Position numbers and translations under genes: made by a program
Source of the DNA: an uncultured Bacteroidales bacterium
GTDB taxonomy: Bacteria > Bacteroidota > Bacteroidia > Bacteroidales > UBA932
Length of the DNA stretch: 29,174 nucleotides
NCBI GenBank assembly: GCA_910585445.1
Contig: CAJUEK010000028.1
Coordinates: forward strand, 1-29,174
Direction of reading: 5' to 3'
The notes under the pieces: model-generated
The model's input: the letters and a program-made list of their open reading frames with translations, nothing else
The model's database searches: none
What the model was told of the DNA's origin: nothing
Part shown: positions 14,886 through 24,300 of the stretch, piece by piece
Layout of the letters: each line of letters begins with the position of its first letter
Numbering within the stretch: the stretch's first letter is position 1

Positions 14886-16226
14886 TTATACTTTCCTGTT
14901 TTTCCAGCGGCCGCTTTTCAGGTAGAACCAGCTCAGCAGCAGGACGGAGAGCGAATAGACGTGCTCGGAAGTCCAGCAGATGGCGATGTCTGACCTTAGC
15001 ATCATTATTACGACCGTGCAATAACAGATATAGATTGTCAGGGCCACGATTTCGAGACGGAATGCCGTTTTGGTGCTTCCTGTTCCCGACACGGCCTGGA
15101 AGCATACCTGTGCGCCTACTGTCAGCAAATAGGATGACAGGACCACGAGCATGGACGGCACGGTGGCTTCAATAAGGTCTGGAATGTCCGTATATATCCG
15201 TATGACCGCGCGAGGAAAGATTGCGCAAACAATTGTCATGCAGATTATTATACCGTATGTCAGCTTGAGTATGCGTTTGACTATGGACATTACCTTGTCC
15301 TGCCGGCCTTCGCCTATTATGTTGCTTACAAGTGTGCTGCATGTGGACGAGAATGCGGCCAGGACCATCCAGAACAGGCCTGATATGCTTCTGGCGATAT
15401 TGGACACGGCCAATGCGCGTTCGCCCAGATGCTCGATATATACGAAGAATATGAACCATGTCGAAAGGGATACCACTCCCTGTATCATTGTCCATGTGCA
15501 TATCGGCATCATTCCTTTCAGCTCTGCCAACTCGAATCCGGCGACTTTGTCAAGCCCGAATTGGGGCCTGTCGCATTTGCATTTTGTGTATATGACGAAA
15601 AATATCAGTGACACGCCCTCCGCGAGGCTGGAACCTATTGCCGCTCCCGTTATTCCGAGGGCGGGCATCCCGAGATTGCCGAAAATGAGTATCCAGTTGA
15701 ACAGCACATTGGACAGGACCATCACTATTGAGTTGAGGGTGAGTGTCTTTGTCTGCGTTGTGCCGACGTAGAATGCGCGGAACATGGCCGTGGCGAAGGC
15801 GAACACAAGGCCCGGGAGACGCCAGCGCACATAGCTGAGAGCGGCTCCGTAAATGGCTTCTGATGAAACGATTGAGCGCATCAGCATCGGGGAGAGCAGC
15901 TCGGATAGGGTAATCATGACTCCAGCCAGTGCCATCATCGCGTAAAGCCCGTTCCAGAACACTTTGCCCGCTTCTGTGAATCTGCCTTCTCCGTTGCGCC
16001 TGCCGATTATTATCTGTGCCCCGAGACTGAATCCGAATCCGGTCATGAAGATGACCATATAGAATATCATGGCGATGGCTGATGCTCCGAGCTCAATCTC
16101 GCCGACCCTGCCGAGGAACGCCGTGTCGGTAAGTCCTATCATCTGTTCCATGACAAGGCTTATCAGGATGGGATATGCGACCCTCCAGATGTTCCGGTAT
16201 GAATATGTGCCTGTTGTCTTTGTCAT
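14886..16226 (-). CDS. MATE-family multidrug/Na+ efflux transporter
   Basis: 446 aa inner-membrane protein with about 12 hydrophobic segments. MATE features: early YPILISLVMEQMIGLTDTAFLGRVGEIELGA pieces (VMEQMIGLTDTAFLGR, the cation-site region of helix 1), GFGFSLGAQIIIGRRNGEG, LRWRLPGL-like YVRWRLPGL and, in the second half, SNIARSISGLFWMVLAAFSSTCSTLVSNIIGEG (read here in parts). The family exports cationic drugs or metabolites in exchange for Na+ or H+. The ATG at 16226 is chosen because a good promoter lies just upstream; the frame's 19 extra codons would overlap that promoter. No regulator is adjacent. Confidence 0.92.
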   Translation of the reverse strand: MTKTTGTYSYRNIWRVAYPILISLVMEQMIGLTDTAFLGRVGEIELGASAIAMIFYMVIFMTGFGFSLGAQIIIGRRNGEGRFTEAGKVFWNGLYAMMALAGVMITLSELLSPMLMRSIVSSEAIYGAALSYVRWRLPGLVFAFATAMFRAFYVGTTQTKTLTLNSIVMVLSNVLFNWILIFGNLGMPALGITGAAIGSSLAEGVSLIFFVIYTKCKCDRPQFGLDKVAGFELAELKGMMPICTWTMIQGVVSLSTWFIFFVYIEHLGERALAVSNIARSISGLFWMVLAAFSSTCSTLVSNIIGEGRQDKVMSIVKRILKLTYGIIICMTIVCAIFPRAVIRIYTDIPDLIEATVPSMLVVLSSYLLTVGAQVCFQAVSGTGSTKTAFRLEIVALTIYICYCTVVIMMLRSDIAICWTSEHVYSLSVLLLSWFYLKSGRWKNRKV

Positions 16227-16252
16227 TGTGTGCAATAATTTTATAAGGTGAC

Positions 16253-16283
16253 CAAAAATAAATTTTTGCACACCCTCTATCAA
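16253..16283 (-). promoter_or_regulatory. MATE gene promoter
   Basis: On the minus strand TTG (16281-16283), a 20-bp spacer and TATTTTTG (16253-16260) fit the Bacteroidetes consensus, 26 bp before the chosen ATG. Confidence 0.65.
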
Positions 16284-16341
16284 TTTTCTTTGAAAACAGA
16301 TCCTCTCAATCCCGGAAACTGTCGTCTGCTGCCCGTTACAA

Positions 16342-16380
16342 AAAGTCCATTGGGCTATTCTGTTGTTCGCCCACGACTTT
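16342..16380 (-). terminator. Probable terminator of rpiB-truB
   Basis: On the minus strand AAAGTC and GGGC pair with GCCC and GACTTT around a 13-nt loop, with small internal loops, and end in a T-run (TTTTTGT). It lies 80 bp past the truB stop and before the MATE promoter. Confidence 0.5.
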
Positions 16381-16459
16381 TAAGGGACGTTTTGGGCGGG
16401 CCTCCGGCTTGGTAAGAACGAGACTTTTTAGCCCCATGTGCGTTTATTCAGGAATGGCC

Positions 16460-17491
16460 TCAGTCTTGGCGTGGAGTGAGAAGCGAGACCGCCTGGCTGA
16501 CAGTAATGGCCTGTTCTACACAGAAGTCGCCGCTTCTGCTGCGTTGCAGGGAGTCAAGGTGCGCCCCGCTTCCGAGAGCTTCGCCAAGGTCACGCGCGAA
16601 TGCCCTAACGTATGTTCCTTTGCTGCATGCCATGCGTATTGTTGCACGTGGCAGGCCGAGGGATGAGTTGTCTGTGACATTTATGCGTGCCGATGCCTTG
16701 GATAGCTCCTCTGTCTGCGGCTCCGTTTTTTTCGGTGGATCTTCCGGAGCCGTGTCTGCTTTGCCCTCAACATCCTGAGCCGGCGCATTGTCGGAGGATG
16801 GCCTGAAAGAAAGCAGCTCAAGGCTTGAAATGTTTATCCGTGAAGACCTTATCAGTTCTTTTGCAGTCTGGTCGAATGTGCCCTCCTCGACTGCGTTGTC
16901 AAGTGCATCCTGCCCGGACTCCCTGAAGAGTTTGCGGGCCAGTTCATATGCGCGCACTCCGTCCACCGATTTGGCGGAGAACAGAGGGGCTATCTGGTCC
17001 TGCTCCCCGACGAATTGTCTCAGGGCCTCAGTGATGCTGTCCTTCGTTATATGGCTGTGCGGGAAGAAGCGGTCTATCTCTTTTTCGAGGTCGTAGGAAG
17101 GGGTCGTCGCACCGAATGTGACGCCGGCAACATATTCCTTGTCATGAGACTGGAAACTCTCTGCCAGTTTTGTAGCATTGCCGATGCATACAAGAAGCAC
17201 TCCTGTCGCAAGCGGGTCAAGGGTGCCGGCATGTCCGACCTTGAGGTTCTTCTTGCCGAAATGCCTGCATGCCGCGAATTTCACCTTACGTATGACATCG
17301 GCGGAAGTCCATCTGTAGGGCTTGTCTATAGGTATGACGATGCCTCCGGGATAGTCCGCGATGTCGTGCGACAGTTCCGTTGTTCCGGGGCCGGCAATGA
17401 AAGGCATGACCGGGCTGCCCGTCTGCTGCGCCGTGCTTCCAGTCTCAAGTGTCCCGTCCGTCTGCTGCGGCTTCATGTGCAGATGAGTCAT
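16460..17491 (-). CDS. truB: tRNA pseudouridine(55) synthase TruB, enlarged
   Basis: 343 aa; isomerises U55 of tRNA to pseudouridine. Catalytic motif KVGHAGTLDPLATGVLL with Asp92; HDKEYVAGVTFGATTPSYD, QIAPLFSAKSVDG and GTYVRAFARDLGEALG are all canonical. It is about 100 residues longer than usual for the phylum: a ~48-residue N-terminal extension and a Pro/Glu/Asp/Thr/Lys-rich insertion around 231-278 (plus a smaller one near 192-212) between the catalytic core and the C-terminal GTYVRAF strand. The start at 17491 lies 3 bp after the rpiB stop, suggesting coupled translation; Met6 and Met29 are alternatives. Confidence 0.93.
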   Translation of the reverse strand: MTHLHMKPQQTDGTLETGSTAQQTGSPVMPFIAGPGTTELSHDIADYPGGIVIPIDKPYRWTSADVIRKVKFAACRHFGKKNLKVGHAGTLDPLATGVLLVCIGNATKLAESFQSHDKEYVAGVTFGATTPSYDLEKEIDRFFPHSHITKDSITEALRQFVGEQDQIAPLFSAKSVDGVRAYELARKLFRESGQDALDNAVEEGTFDQTAKELIRSSRINISSLELLSFRPSSDNAPAQDVEGKADTAPEDPPKKTEPQTEELSKASARINVTDNSSLGLPRATIRMACSKGTYVRAFARDLGEALGSGAHLDSLQRSRSGDFCVEQAITVSQAVSLLTPRQD

Positions 17492-17494
17492 GTG

Positions 17495-17926
17495 CTATTC
17501 CTGGGGAATCTTATTGATGCGCTTGAGATGACGGCCTCCTTCGAATTCCGTGTCAAGCCATGCGTCCGTAATCTTCAGGACCTCTTCAAACGGGATGAAG
17601 CGTGCAGGCATCACAAGCACATTCGCATTGTTATGCTGCTTTACAAGCACTCCTATCTCTTCGCTCCATGCCAGGCCGGCACGTATGCCCTTGTGCTTGT
17701 TAAGGGTCATTGCCATGCCGTTCCCCGTACCGCAGAAAGCGATTCCGAGCCCGACCTCTCCGCTCTCAACCGCAGATGCAAGCGGATGTGCCACATCCGT
17801 ATAATCCATGCTGTCCGTCGTGTCAGTCCCGAAGTTCACCATTTCATGGCCTTTGCCCGTCAGGTACTCGGACAGGCGGTTCTTGTAGTCCACTCCCGCG
17901 TGGTCGTTGCAGATTCCGATTTTCAT
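17495..17926 (-). CDS. rpiB: Ribose-5-phosphate isomerase B
   Basis: 143 aa, normal length for RpiB, which interconverts ribose 5-phosphate and ribulose 5-phosphate in the pentose phosphate pathway. Motifs: NDHAGVDYK near the start (Asp8, His9), the catalytic Cys65 in FCGTGNGMAM, HKGIRAGL and the C-terminal NNANVLVMPARF. The start gives MKIGICNDHAG; an upstream in-frame TTG is rejected. It is the first gene of an rpiB-truB pair. Confidence 0.95.
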   Translation of the reverse strand: MKIGICNDHAGVDYKNRLSEYLTGKGHEMVNFGTDTTDSMDYTDVAHPLASAVESGEVGLGIAFCGTGNGMAMTLNKHKGIRAGLAWSEEIGVLVKQHNNANVLVMPARFIPFEEVLKITDAWLDTEFEGGRHLKRINKIPQE

Positions 17927-17947
17927 GTCTCTTGTTTTTTTGCGGTG

Positions 17948-17955
17948 CAAATATA
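17948..17955 (-). promoter_or_regulatory. -7 box upstream of rpiB
   Basis: TATATTTG on the minus strand, 21 bp before the rpiB ATG. No convincing -33 element at the standard spacing. Confidence 0.5.
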
Positions 17956-18234
17956 CGACTAAAACTCAAGAAGCGGTTTGGTTGCATGCATGAAAATAAT
18001 CATATTCACTTTGTATGCCCGGTATGTGCCTGGCGGCATTTATATTGTAACGCTGTTTTGCCGTAAAAGCTACTTGAAATGCTTATTATGGCTCCAGCCA
18101 TTTCGTCCGGATATGGAATGTGGTTTTCCTTGACATGTCCGGTGCTATGACAAGAACCTTGCAAGCGGCTTTGGGTTTTCCGCGGGACCCGCATCCGTTT
18201 GTTTAAACAGGTCAAGCAGGCAATTTAAAATGCC
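17956..18234. other. Divergent intergenic region rpiB / RHS-A
   Basis: No gene and no full TTG-N20-TAnnTTTG promoter for the plus-strand RHS unit could be found. Only small palindromes such as TGGCTCCAGCCA are visible. Transcription start for the RHS locus is therefore undetermined. Confidence 0.4.
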
Positions 18235-21200
18235 ATGAAAACAAAAATCAAAGCGGTCCAGATGACAAGTGTCTTTTCTGCCGCACGCAGCATCCGCTGC
18301 TCCGGGCAGCCAAATGCCTATTCTCTTATTTGTTCTTGTATTATTTGCTTGAGCGTGAACATGAATGCGCAAAAGTCTTCGTACGGCTATATACCGCCTT
18401 TAAGTGTAAATTCTCCTCAGACGGCAGATATGATACGTTACGATATGGTTCCTGTGGATTTATATTCCGGCCGTATTTCTCTTGAGGTGCCCCTTGTGCA
18501 TATTAGCGACAAGGATTTTGATTTTCCAGTCAGTCTCCGATACAACTCCGGAGGGTTTAAGCCGGCTGATCCTGACAATATTGTAGGACGGAACTGGATG
18601 CTGAATTGTGGAGGGCTTGTGTATCGTGAGATAAATGGTGTTCCTGATGAGGTGAAGGGCTATCATGTCGGGCAAACGGATGAAGATGATGTAGATGGGT
18701 TCCGTAATCTTCTGGGAAGTAAAAATGCTTTTGCAAAAGATTCCATAAAGACTAAGATTTACGGGAATCCATATGATTTTGCTTCACGTTACAATATAAC
18801 TGTAAACGTTTCGACAATTCCAGGCCTGGGAAATGGAATGATAGAGTCTTCTGCTGATTTGTATCATTTTTCTTTTGGTGAATATTCCGGAAATTTTATG
18901 ATAGGCTTTGATGGGAAAGTAAGTTCCGTTACTGTCTCAGGGAAAGAATGTACGGTGGATTTGTCCGAGTATAAAATCGTAAGTGATACGAATCCTTATA
19001 ATTCCAAGATAAAAATAACTTCCGCTGACGGATATACATATGTTTTCGGAGGACGTGGCTATGGGTCAATGGAGTATACCGCTCTTTCGTGGGAAAACGA
19101 TTTTCCTTATGGAAGCAGTCTGCAGCCAGTCAATCCACATCAGATAAATGCATATTATCTCACAAGCATTGTGGCTCCGAGCGGACGGGAATTGGATATA
19201 TATTATAGGGATATAGACAAGGAATATCATATCAATCCGTATATTATGACGCTTGGGTATAATCAGCATGATGCAGATGCGCAGTTGCAGTACAGCTATA
19301 TGGAGCGGTCTTATTATTGCCGTACTGACATTTATCCGTTAGGATTGGCCGACTGGTTTATTCCTGAACCTGTGGCTCAGAGGTCTCTTGCCAAGACTGT
19401 TATGATAGACCGTGTCGAAACAGATTTGTGGACCGTGAACTTCTATTATTCCAAAAGAGGTAATCTGCCGGCTGCGTCAGAGAATAAACAGTTTCCGGAA
19501 TATTGTGGAGCAAAACTGGATAAAGTTGTTCTCACATCTTCAGATAAAAGAGTAGAAGAATCAGTTTTGCGCTACAGTTATTATAGCGGGAACCGGATGT
19601 TCCTCAGAGAAGTTACAAATACGGAATCAGGAACATTTTCATTTGAGTACAATAATATCGAAGAAGTTTTTAATCCTACTTTGGAAAATACTATCGGGCC
19701 GCGGACTACAAATATTGACAATTGGGGCTATTGGAGAGGAAGTAAAAAATCGGGGAAGTTGTTTCCGAAAATGAAAACGCTTTCCAGTGTTCCTTACGAT
19801 GTCGGATATGAATTGATCTCAGATGACAGACAGCCCACTGGAGATAATGTTGACGCAACATTATTGAAAAAAGTCATTTTTCCGACAGGAGGCAGTAGCG
19901 TTTTTGAGTATGAGCCGAATTATTGGTCTTCGTGCAGAAGTTTTAGCTTTAACTTGTGCATTCCGTCTTGGGGATATTCACAACAAGGACAAAAGGAATT
20001 GTCGGGCGGGGCACGTATAAAAACAGTTAAATATTATGACAAGGCTGGTAAGGTTTTGGGTCAGAGACGGTATGATTATAAGCATCATCCGGAAGGGGAA
20101 ATCAACTTCATGCCGTTGTATCGGTATACCGGGAGCCATTGGGATTCCGATAAGAAAAAATGGATTATAAATGGTATAGTCAGAAAGTCCGATGGGCTCA
20201 ACTGGAAGCCAATGAATTATGATATTACTGGTTATACTGAGGTAAAAGAGTTCTATGATGATTATACTGATTCTGCCAGTTTCTATAAGATAACGTCATT
20301 TGCGTCACAGCATTCATATGGTGATGTTTTTCCTATAAGAGGGGGGATCGATCCGGGAGCATTCTGTTTTTGGAAATACGGTATCGGAATATTTCCTACA
20401 GATGAAGACGGTTATATGCAGAGGTACAATGCCAATCTCGGGATGAAGCCTATGTGCAATGGATCTTCAAGGTACGGAAAAATATTGAAGGAGAGTTATT
20501 ATTCATCAGACAATGTTTTGCTGCGTGAGGATAACTACGAATATAAAATGATAGGGAAGGATACGGTGTATAACATTTATTCATTCCCGCCTCCGGACTA
20601 TGGGGCAATGGTTGGAGTTTACGAACATATCGGCACGGAAATCCTTTATAGGTTTATGCTAAGCGAAAAACAGTCTGTCGAATATTTCTCTCCGTCCGGC
20701 AAGACTTTGAGGGAAAGTGTTGAATATGAGTATGACAAGGACGGATATCTGTTGTCGGAAATTCTTGGAAGGAATGGTAATCGGGTGTATAGGACTGATT
20801 ACACTTATACGCATGAATATCAGGTGCCTCCAGACAAGGTGGCCTATTCGGTGACAGAAGGTGTCCCGGAGTTGGTGTACGAAGAGAAGTATTCTTCTTA
20901 CAAGGATGGCAAAGGCTTTTGGCGAGTGTATGGTATAGACATTGGCAATGGTGCGGCTCCATTAAGGGAGGTGTCGTATGATTATTATGATGACTATGGA
21001 AATCCTGGCCTTGTCAGGACCAGAAACGGAATGTCAACGGTTTATGTATGGGGATATCACGGCCAATATCTTATGGCAAAGATTGAGAATGCGTCTTATG
21101 ATGACGTTTCCAAGGCTTTGGAAGGTTCTCCAAAGAAATATTCGTCTTGCATGTATTCTTCGGACTTCCTTGCTTTGGAAACATTGCGTGAAACTTTACC

Positions 21201-21387
21201 TGATGCTCATGTGACGACATATATGTATTCACCGCAAATAGGTGTGACATCAATAACTTCACCGAATGGCCGGAAACATGAATACAAATATGATGAGGCC
21301 AACCGGTTCATACGAGAAACTCTGTATGATGACATAGGGGTGTCGTACATATGGAGAATGAACAGTTACAATATAATAAACATGTGA
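18235..21387 (+). CDS. RHS-family protein, N-terminal partner (RHS-A)
   Basis: 1050 aa. A signal-peptide core (SLICSCIICLSVNMNAQ, about 30-46) sits behind an unusually long ~29-residue leader; a later start is possible but no better ATG precedes the core. Residues 50-130 carry the standard opening of Bacteroidetes RHS proteins: PPLSVNSPQTADMIRYDMVP, then VDLYSGRISLEVPL, FPVSLRYNSGGFKP and NIVGRNWMLNCGG. The rest has scattered Tyr/Asp-rich YD-type strands (YSYYSGNRMFLREVTNTESG, YEYDKDGYLLSEI, HEYKYDEANRFIRETLYDD) expected to build a beta-cage shell. There is no toxin end. The stop is 3 bp before RHS-B, so the two likely form one functional unit. Composition looks more A/T-rich than the housekeeping genes. 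Confidence 0.85.
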   Translation: MKTKIKAVQMTSVFSAARSIRCSGQPNAYSLICSCIICLSVNMNAQKSSYGYIPPLSVNSPQTADMIRYDMVPVDLYSGRISLEVPLVHISDKDFDFPVSLRYNSGGFKPADPDNIVGRNWMLNCGGLVYREINGVPDEVKGYHVGQTDEDDVDGFRNLLGSKNAFAKDSIKTKIYGNPYDFASRYNITVNVSTIPGLGNGMIESSADLYHFSFGEYSGNFMIGFDGKVSSVTVSGKECTVDLSEYKIVSDTNPYNSKIKITSADGYTYVFGGRGYGSMEYTALSWENDFPYGSSLQPVNPHQINAYYLTSIVAPSGRELDIYYRDIDKEYHINPYIMTLGYNQHDADAQLQYSYMERSYYCRTDIYPLGLADWFIPEPVAQRSLAKTVMIDRVETDLWTVNFYYSKRGNLPAASENKQFPEYCGAKLDKVVLTSSDKRVEESVLRYSYYSGNRMFLREVTNTESGTFSFEYNNIEEVFNPTLENTIGPRTTNIDNWGYWRGSKKSGKLFPKMKTLSSVPYDVGYELISDDRQPTGDNVDATLLKKVIFPTGGSSVFEYEPNYWSSCRSFSFNLCIPSWGYSQQGQKELSGGARIKTVKYYDKAGKVLGQRRYDYKHHPEGEINFMPLYRYTGSHWDSDKKKWIINGIVRKSDGLNWKPMNYDITGYTEVKEFYDDYTDSASFYKITSFASQHSYGDVFPIRGGIDPGAFCFWKYGIGIFPTDEDGYMQRYNANLGMKPMCNGSSRYGKILKESYYSSDNVLLREDNYEYKMIGKDTVYNIYSFPPPDYGAMVGVYEHIGTEILYRFMLSEKQSVEYFSPSGKTLRESVEYEYDKDGYLLSEILGRNGNRVYRTDYTYTHEYQVPPDKVAYSVTEGVPELVYEEKYSSYKDGKGFWRVYGIDIGNGAAPLREVSYDYYDDYGNPGLVRTRNGMSTVYVWGYHGQYLMAKIENASYDDVSKALEGSPKKYSSCMYSSDFLALETLRETLPDAHVTTYMYSPQIGVTSITSPNGRKHEYKYDEANRFIRETLYDDIGVSYIWRMNSYNIINM

Positions 21388-21390
21388 ATC

Positions 21391-24300
21391 ATGAAAACGC
21401 TGAAAAATCTTTCAATATATATCCATCTGGCCTTGGTTTTCGTGCCTGTATTCTCTTCAGCTCAGGTTTGGTGTGCAGATGGGCTGACGGAGCGTGCTTT
21501 CGAGAATATCCCTGTCAGTTATGAATCATGGGTGTATTCGGATGAGTATGACACTTCGTCCGGAAATAATAATTACGGTAATGCCAATAATGAAATACTT
21601 TATGATTTTACCATTGTACAGCCGGCTATAGTTGTGGTCAGCACTTCCGGTTCTTCCTTGGATGAGACTTCATTGTGCCTTAGGGGAACAGAATTGTACG
21701 CTGCGGAAATGACGGAATATTTTTCGGACAATTCAACCATATCTAAGCGCGAGAGGGAGATGATTGATCGTCTTGTGCATGACATGGGCACGGATTTGCC
21801 GGAAAATATCGGGGCAATCAAGGAGCGTCAGGCACTCATATGTGTGGAGCTCCAGGCCGGATATTATTCCGTTTATAGCGAAGGGTCTGATATAGGACAT
21901 CCTAATAACGGCATAATCAAGACTGGCATTTATGTCTGTTATCTTGGACAAAATATGGAGAATGCCATTGATCTGGGTGTGCAGGACTGTGCATTCAAGA
22001 CACAATGCATACATATGGTAAATTCTTTTGAAACTTCCGGTGAATTATATTTCAAGATAGAGTTCCCGACTTTTACACGGATGTTTGTAGATGGTGTAGG
22101 AGTACGCGGAACTTATGGCAAGTTGGCTGTCTTGGATGCATCGGGAAAAGAGCTATACAACAGTGACAGGTATCCGTCGAAAAAATATTATCCGCAGATT
22201 GATGATTGCCAGCTGGTAGCGGGAACATATTATATACGTTCATATATGGAGCAGGGGATAGGTGAATTGTTTGTTAATATTAGGTCTGTACCGGCCGTAA
22301 GGCTTGGCGATAGCATGGAAAGGCCTTATATGCCATCCTCGTTTTTTTCGAACTGTACATATTCTCCCAGATATAATACCGATTCCTACACGGACCGGCA
22401 TATGGCAAATTCCCGTAAAGACGTATTCATAGGCTTGCGCCTGCTTGTCCCGTTCAATATAGTTGTGGAGGACAATGCCTCGTCTGTTGCCGGGGGCATT
22501 ATGGTGACATTGGCTGATAATAAAGGTATGCAGATAGTTTGTCTTGACACATCAGACGACCCTATGCGGCAAGTGTCTGTGGATGTCCCGTCAGGCTTTT
22601 ACTATCTTATACTTGAGGGAGCAGAGAATGACGGAGAGGTCGGAGTCAAGCTGGTGATGACAAAACTGGACTCATCGCTTGTGAAAAATAATTTTGTGCC
22701 GGATGCTGCATCCAATTATATAGTCACTGCTGTCCCGGCAGTTGAAGTAATATCCGGAGGAGAGGATTCACAAGGCGGTAATATGAAGTTTGTTGTTGAT
22801 TATTACGACGGTTTGGGGCGATTTGACCAGAGTGTGTCTCAGCGTGGCATCTTAGACAAAAGCGTTTTGTTGTCTTGTGTTGAATATGACCTGATAGGGC
22901 GTCCGGTCATTTCATGGAATACTATGCCAGGTCATCCTGACGGGGGGCTTATGAGCCGGACCGATGTGGCAGAATCAGCGGAAACGTTTTACAGGGACAA
23001 GGCCCCATATTCCACTACGATTTATGCCGACAGCCCGCTGGAGCAGGTGGCGAGGCAATTCGGACCCGGTGAGATCTGGAGACGTGACAATTCCTCTGTG
23101 GACATAAAGTATAATACGGATACTCTGACAAGGTATGCGGTGGCCGGAGAACGGGACAACGGAAGACTTGTTATTGACGGACGTTATGAGTCAGGAGAAC
23201 TGCGCATAGAAGAAATCCGTGATGAGAACGGGTACCTTACTAAAAAATATACTGATTGTTACGGACACGATGTCTGTGTGGAGCGTGAAGGTCTAAGGAC
23301 GTTTTATGTATATGATTCCTATGGCAATTTGCGTTTTGTCCTTCCTCCTTGTGTAAATGGCCGTATAGACTGGCAGACTCTTTGGGAATATGCTTATACA
23401 TATAATTATGATGACCGGAATTTGTGTCTTGGCAAAAGGCTCCCGGGCGCGAATTGGATTTTATTCTTGTATGACAAGTCCGGTTATCCGGTATATTCTC
23501 AGGATGGAGAGCAGAGAGTGCGCGGAGAGTGGAATTGTTCGATTCCTGATGTATTCGGCAGAGAGGTAATACGTGGTGTGGTATCTTCCGTTCCTGATGC
23601 CGCTGAGCTTAGGCGATATAATGTATTTGCCGATTTTGATGCAGGTTATCCGTATGGATATCGTATTATTGGCGTTACTGCTCCGGAAATGCTGTTGAGT
23701 GTAAGATATTATGACAATTATGACTTTATCTTTCTTGATGGTACTCCTGAGGCGTTGAGGTATATGGAGAGTTCTGAATATGGCAGAAGATATGGGACTG
23801 ATATTGATTATTTTAAGCATAAAGGACTCCTGACTGGCTCTTATGATAGGGTGCTGGGCAATGAGGCGGATTCTGTGTGGACTGCCAGTTATTATGACAT
23901 AAATCAGCAACCGATTCAGACCAGACGTCTTCTTCCTCTTGGTGGAGAGCATATTGTGAAATGCCGGTATAATTTTGATGGTACGGTTGCGCTGTCTGAA
24001 GAGGTTGTCCGTTCTTGTCGTGATGCTGTATGCGACACGATGCTTACGAGGAATGAGTACGATGCCGAAGGCCGCCTTTGTGAAACGTCTGTATTTTTCA
24101 ATGGTGCTCAGATGTCAGGAACAGATTATGGCTATGATGAAATCGGCCGTCTTTCTTCCGTCGCTCAGGGAGGGGAGGGAAAGCCGATAGATACGCAGAT
24201 GCGATATAATGTACGCAATTGGTTGGTGAGTTCGCGCAACAGTGAGTTTGAGTCGGAGCTTCGTTATGTTGACTCCCTCTCTCATGGTGTCCCCGCGGAT

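Noticed and set aside
17015..17962. 315-aa plus-strand frame opposite truB and rpiB
   Set aside because: Entirely antisense to two well-supported conserved genes; no family similarity.
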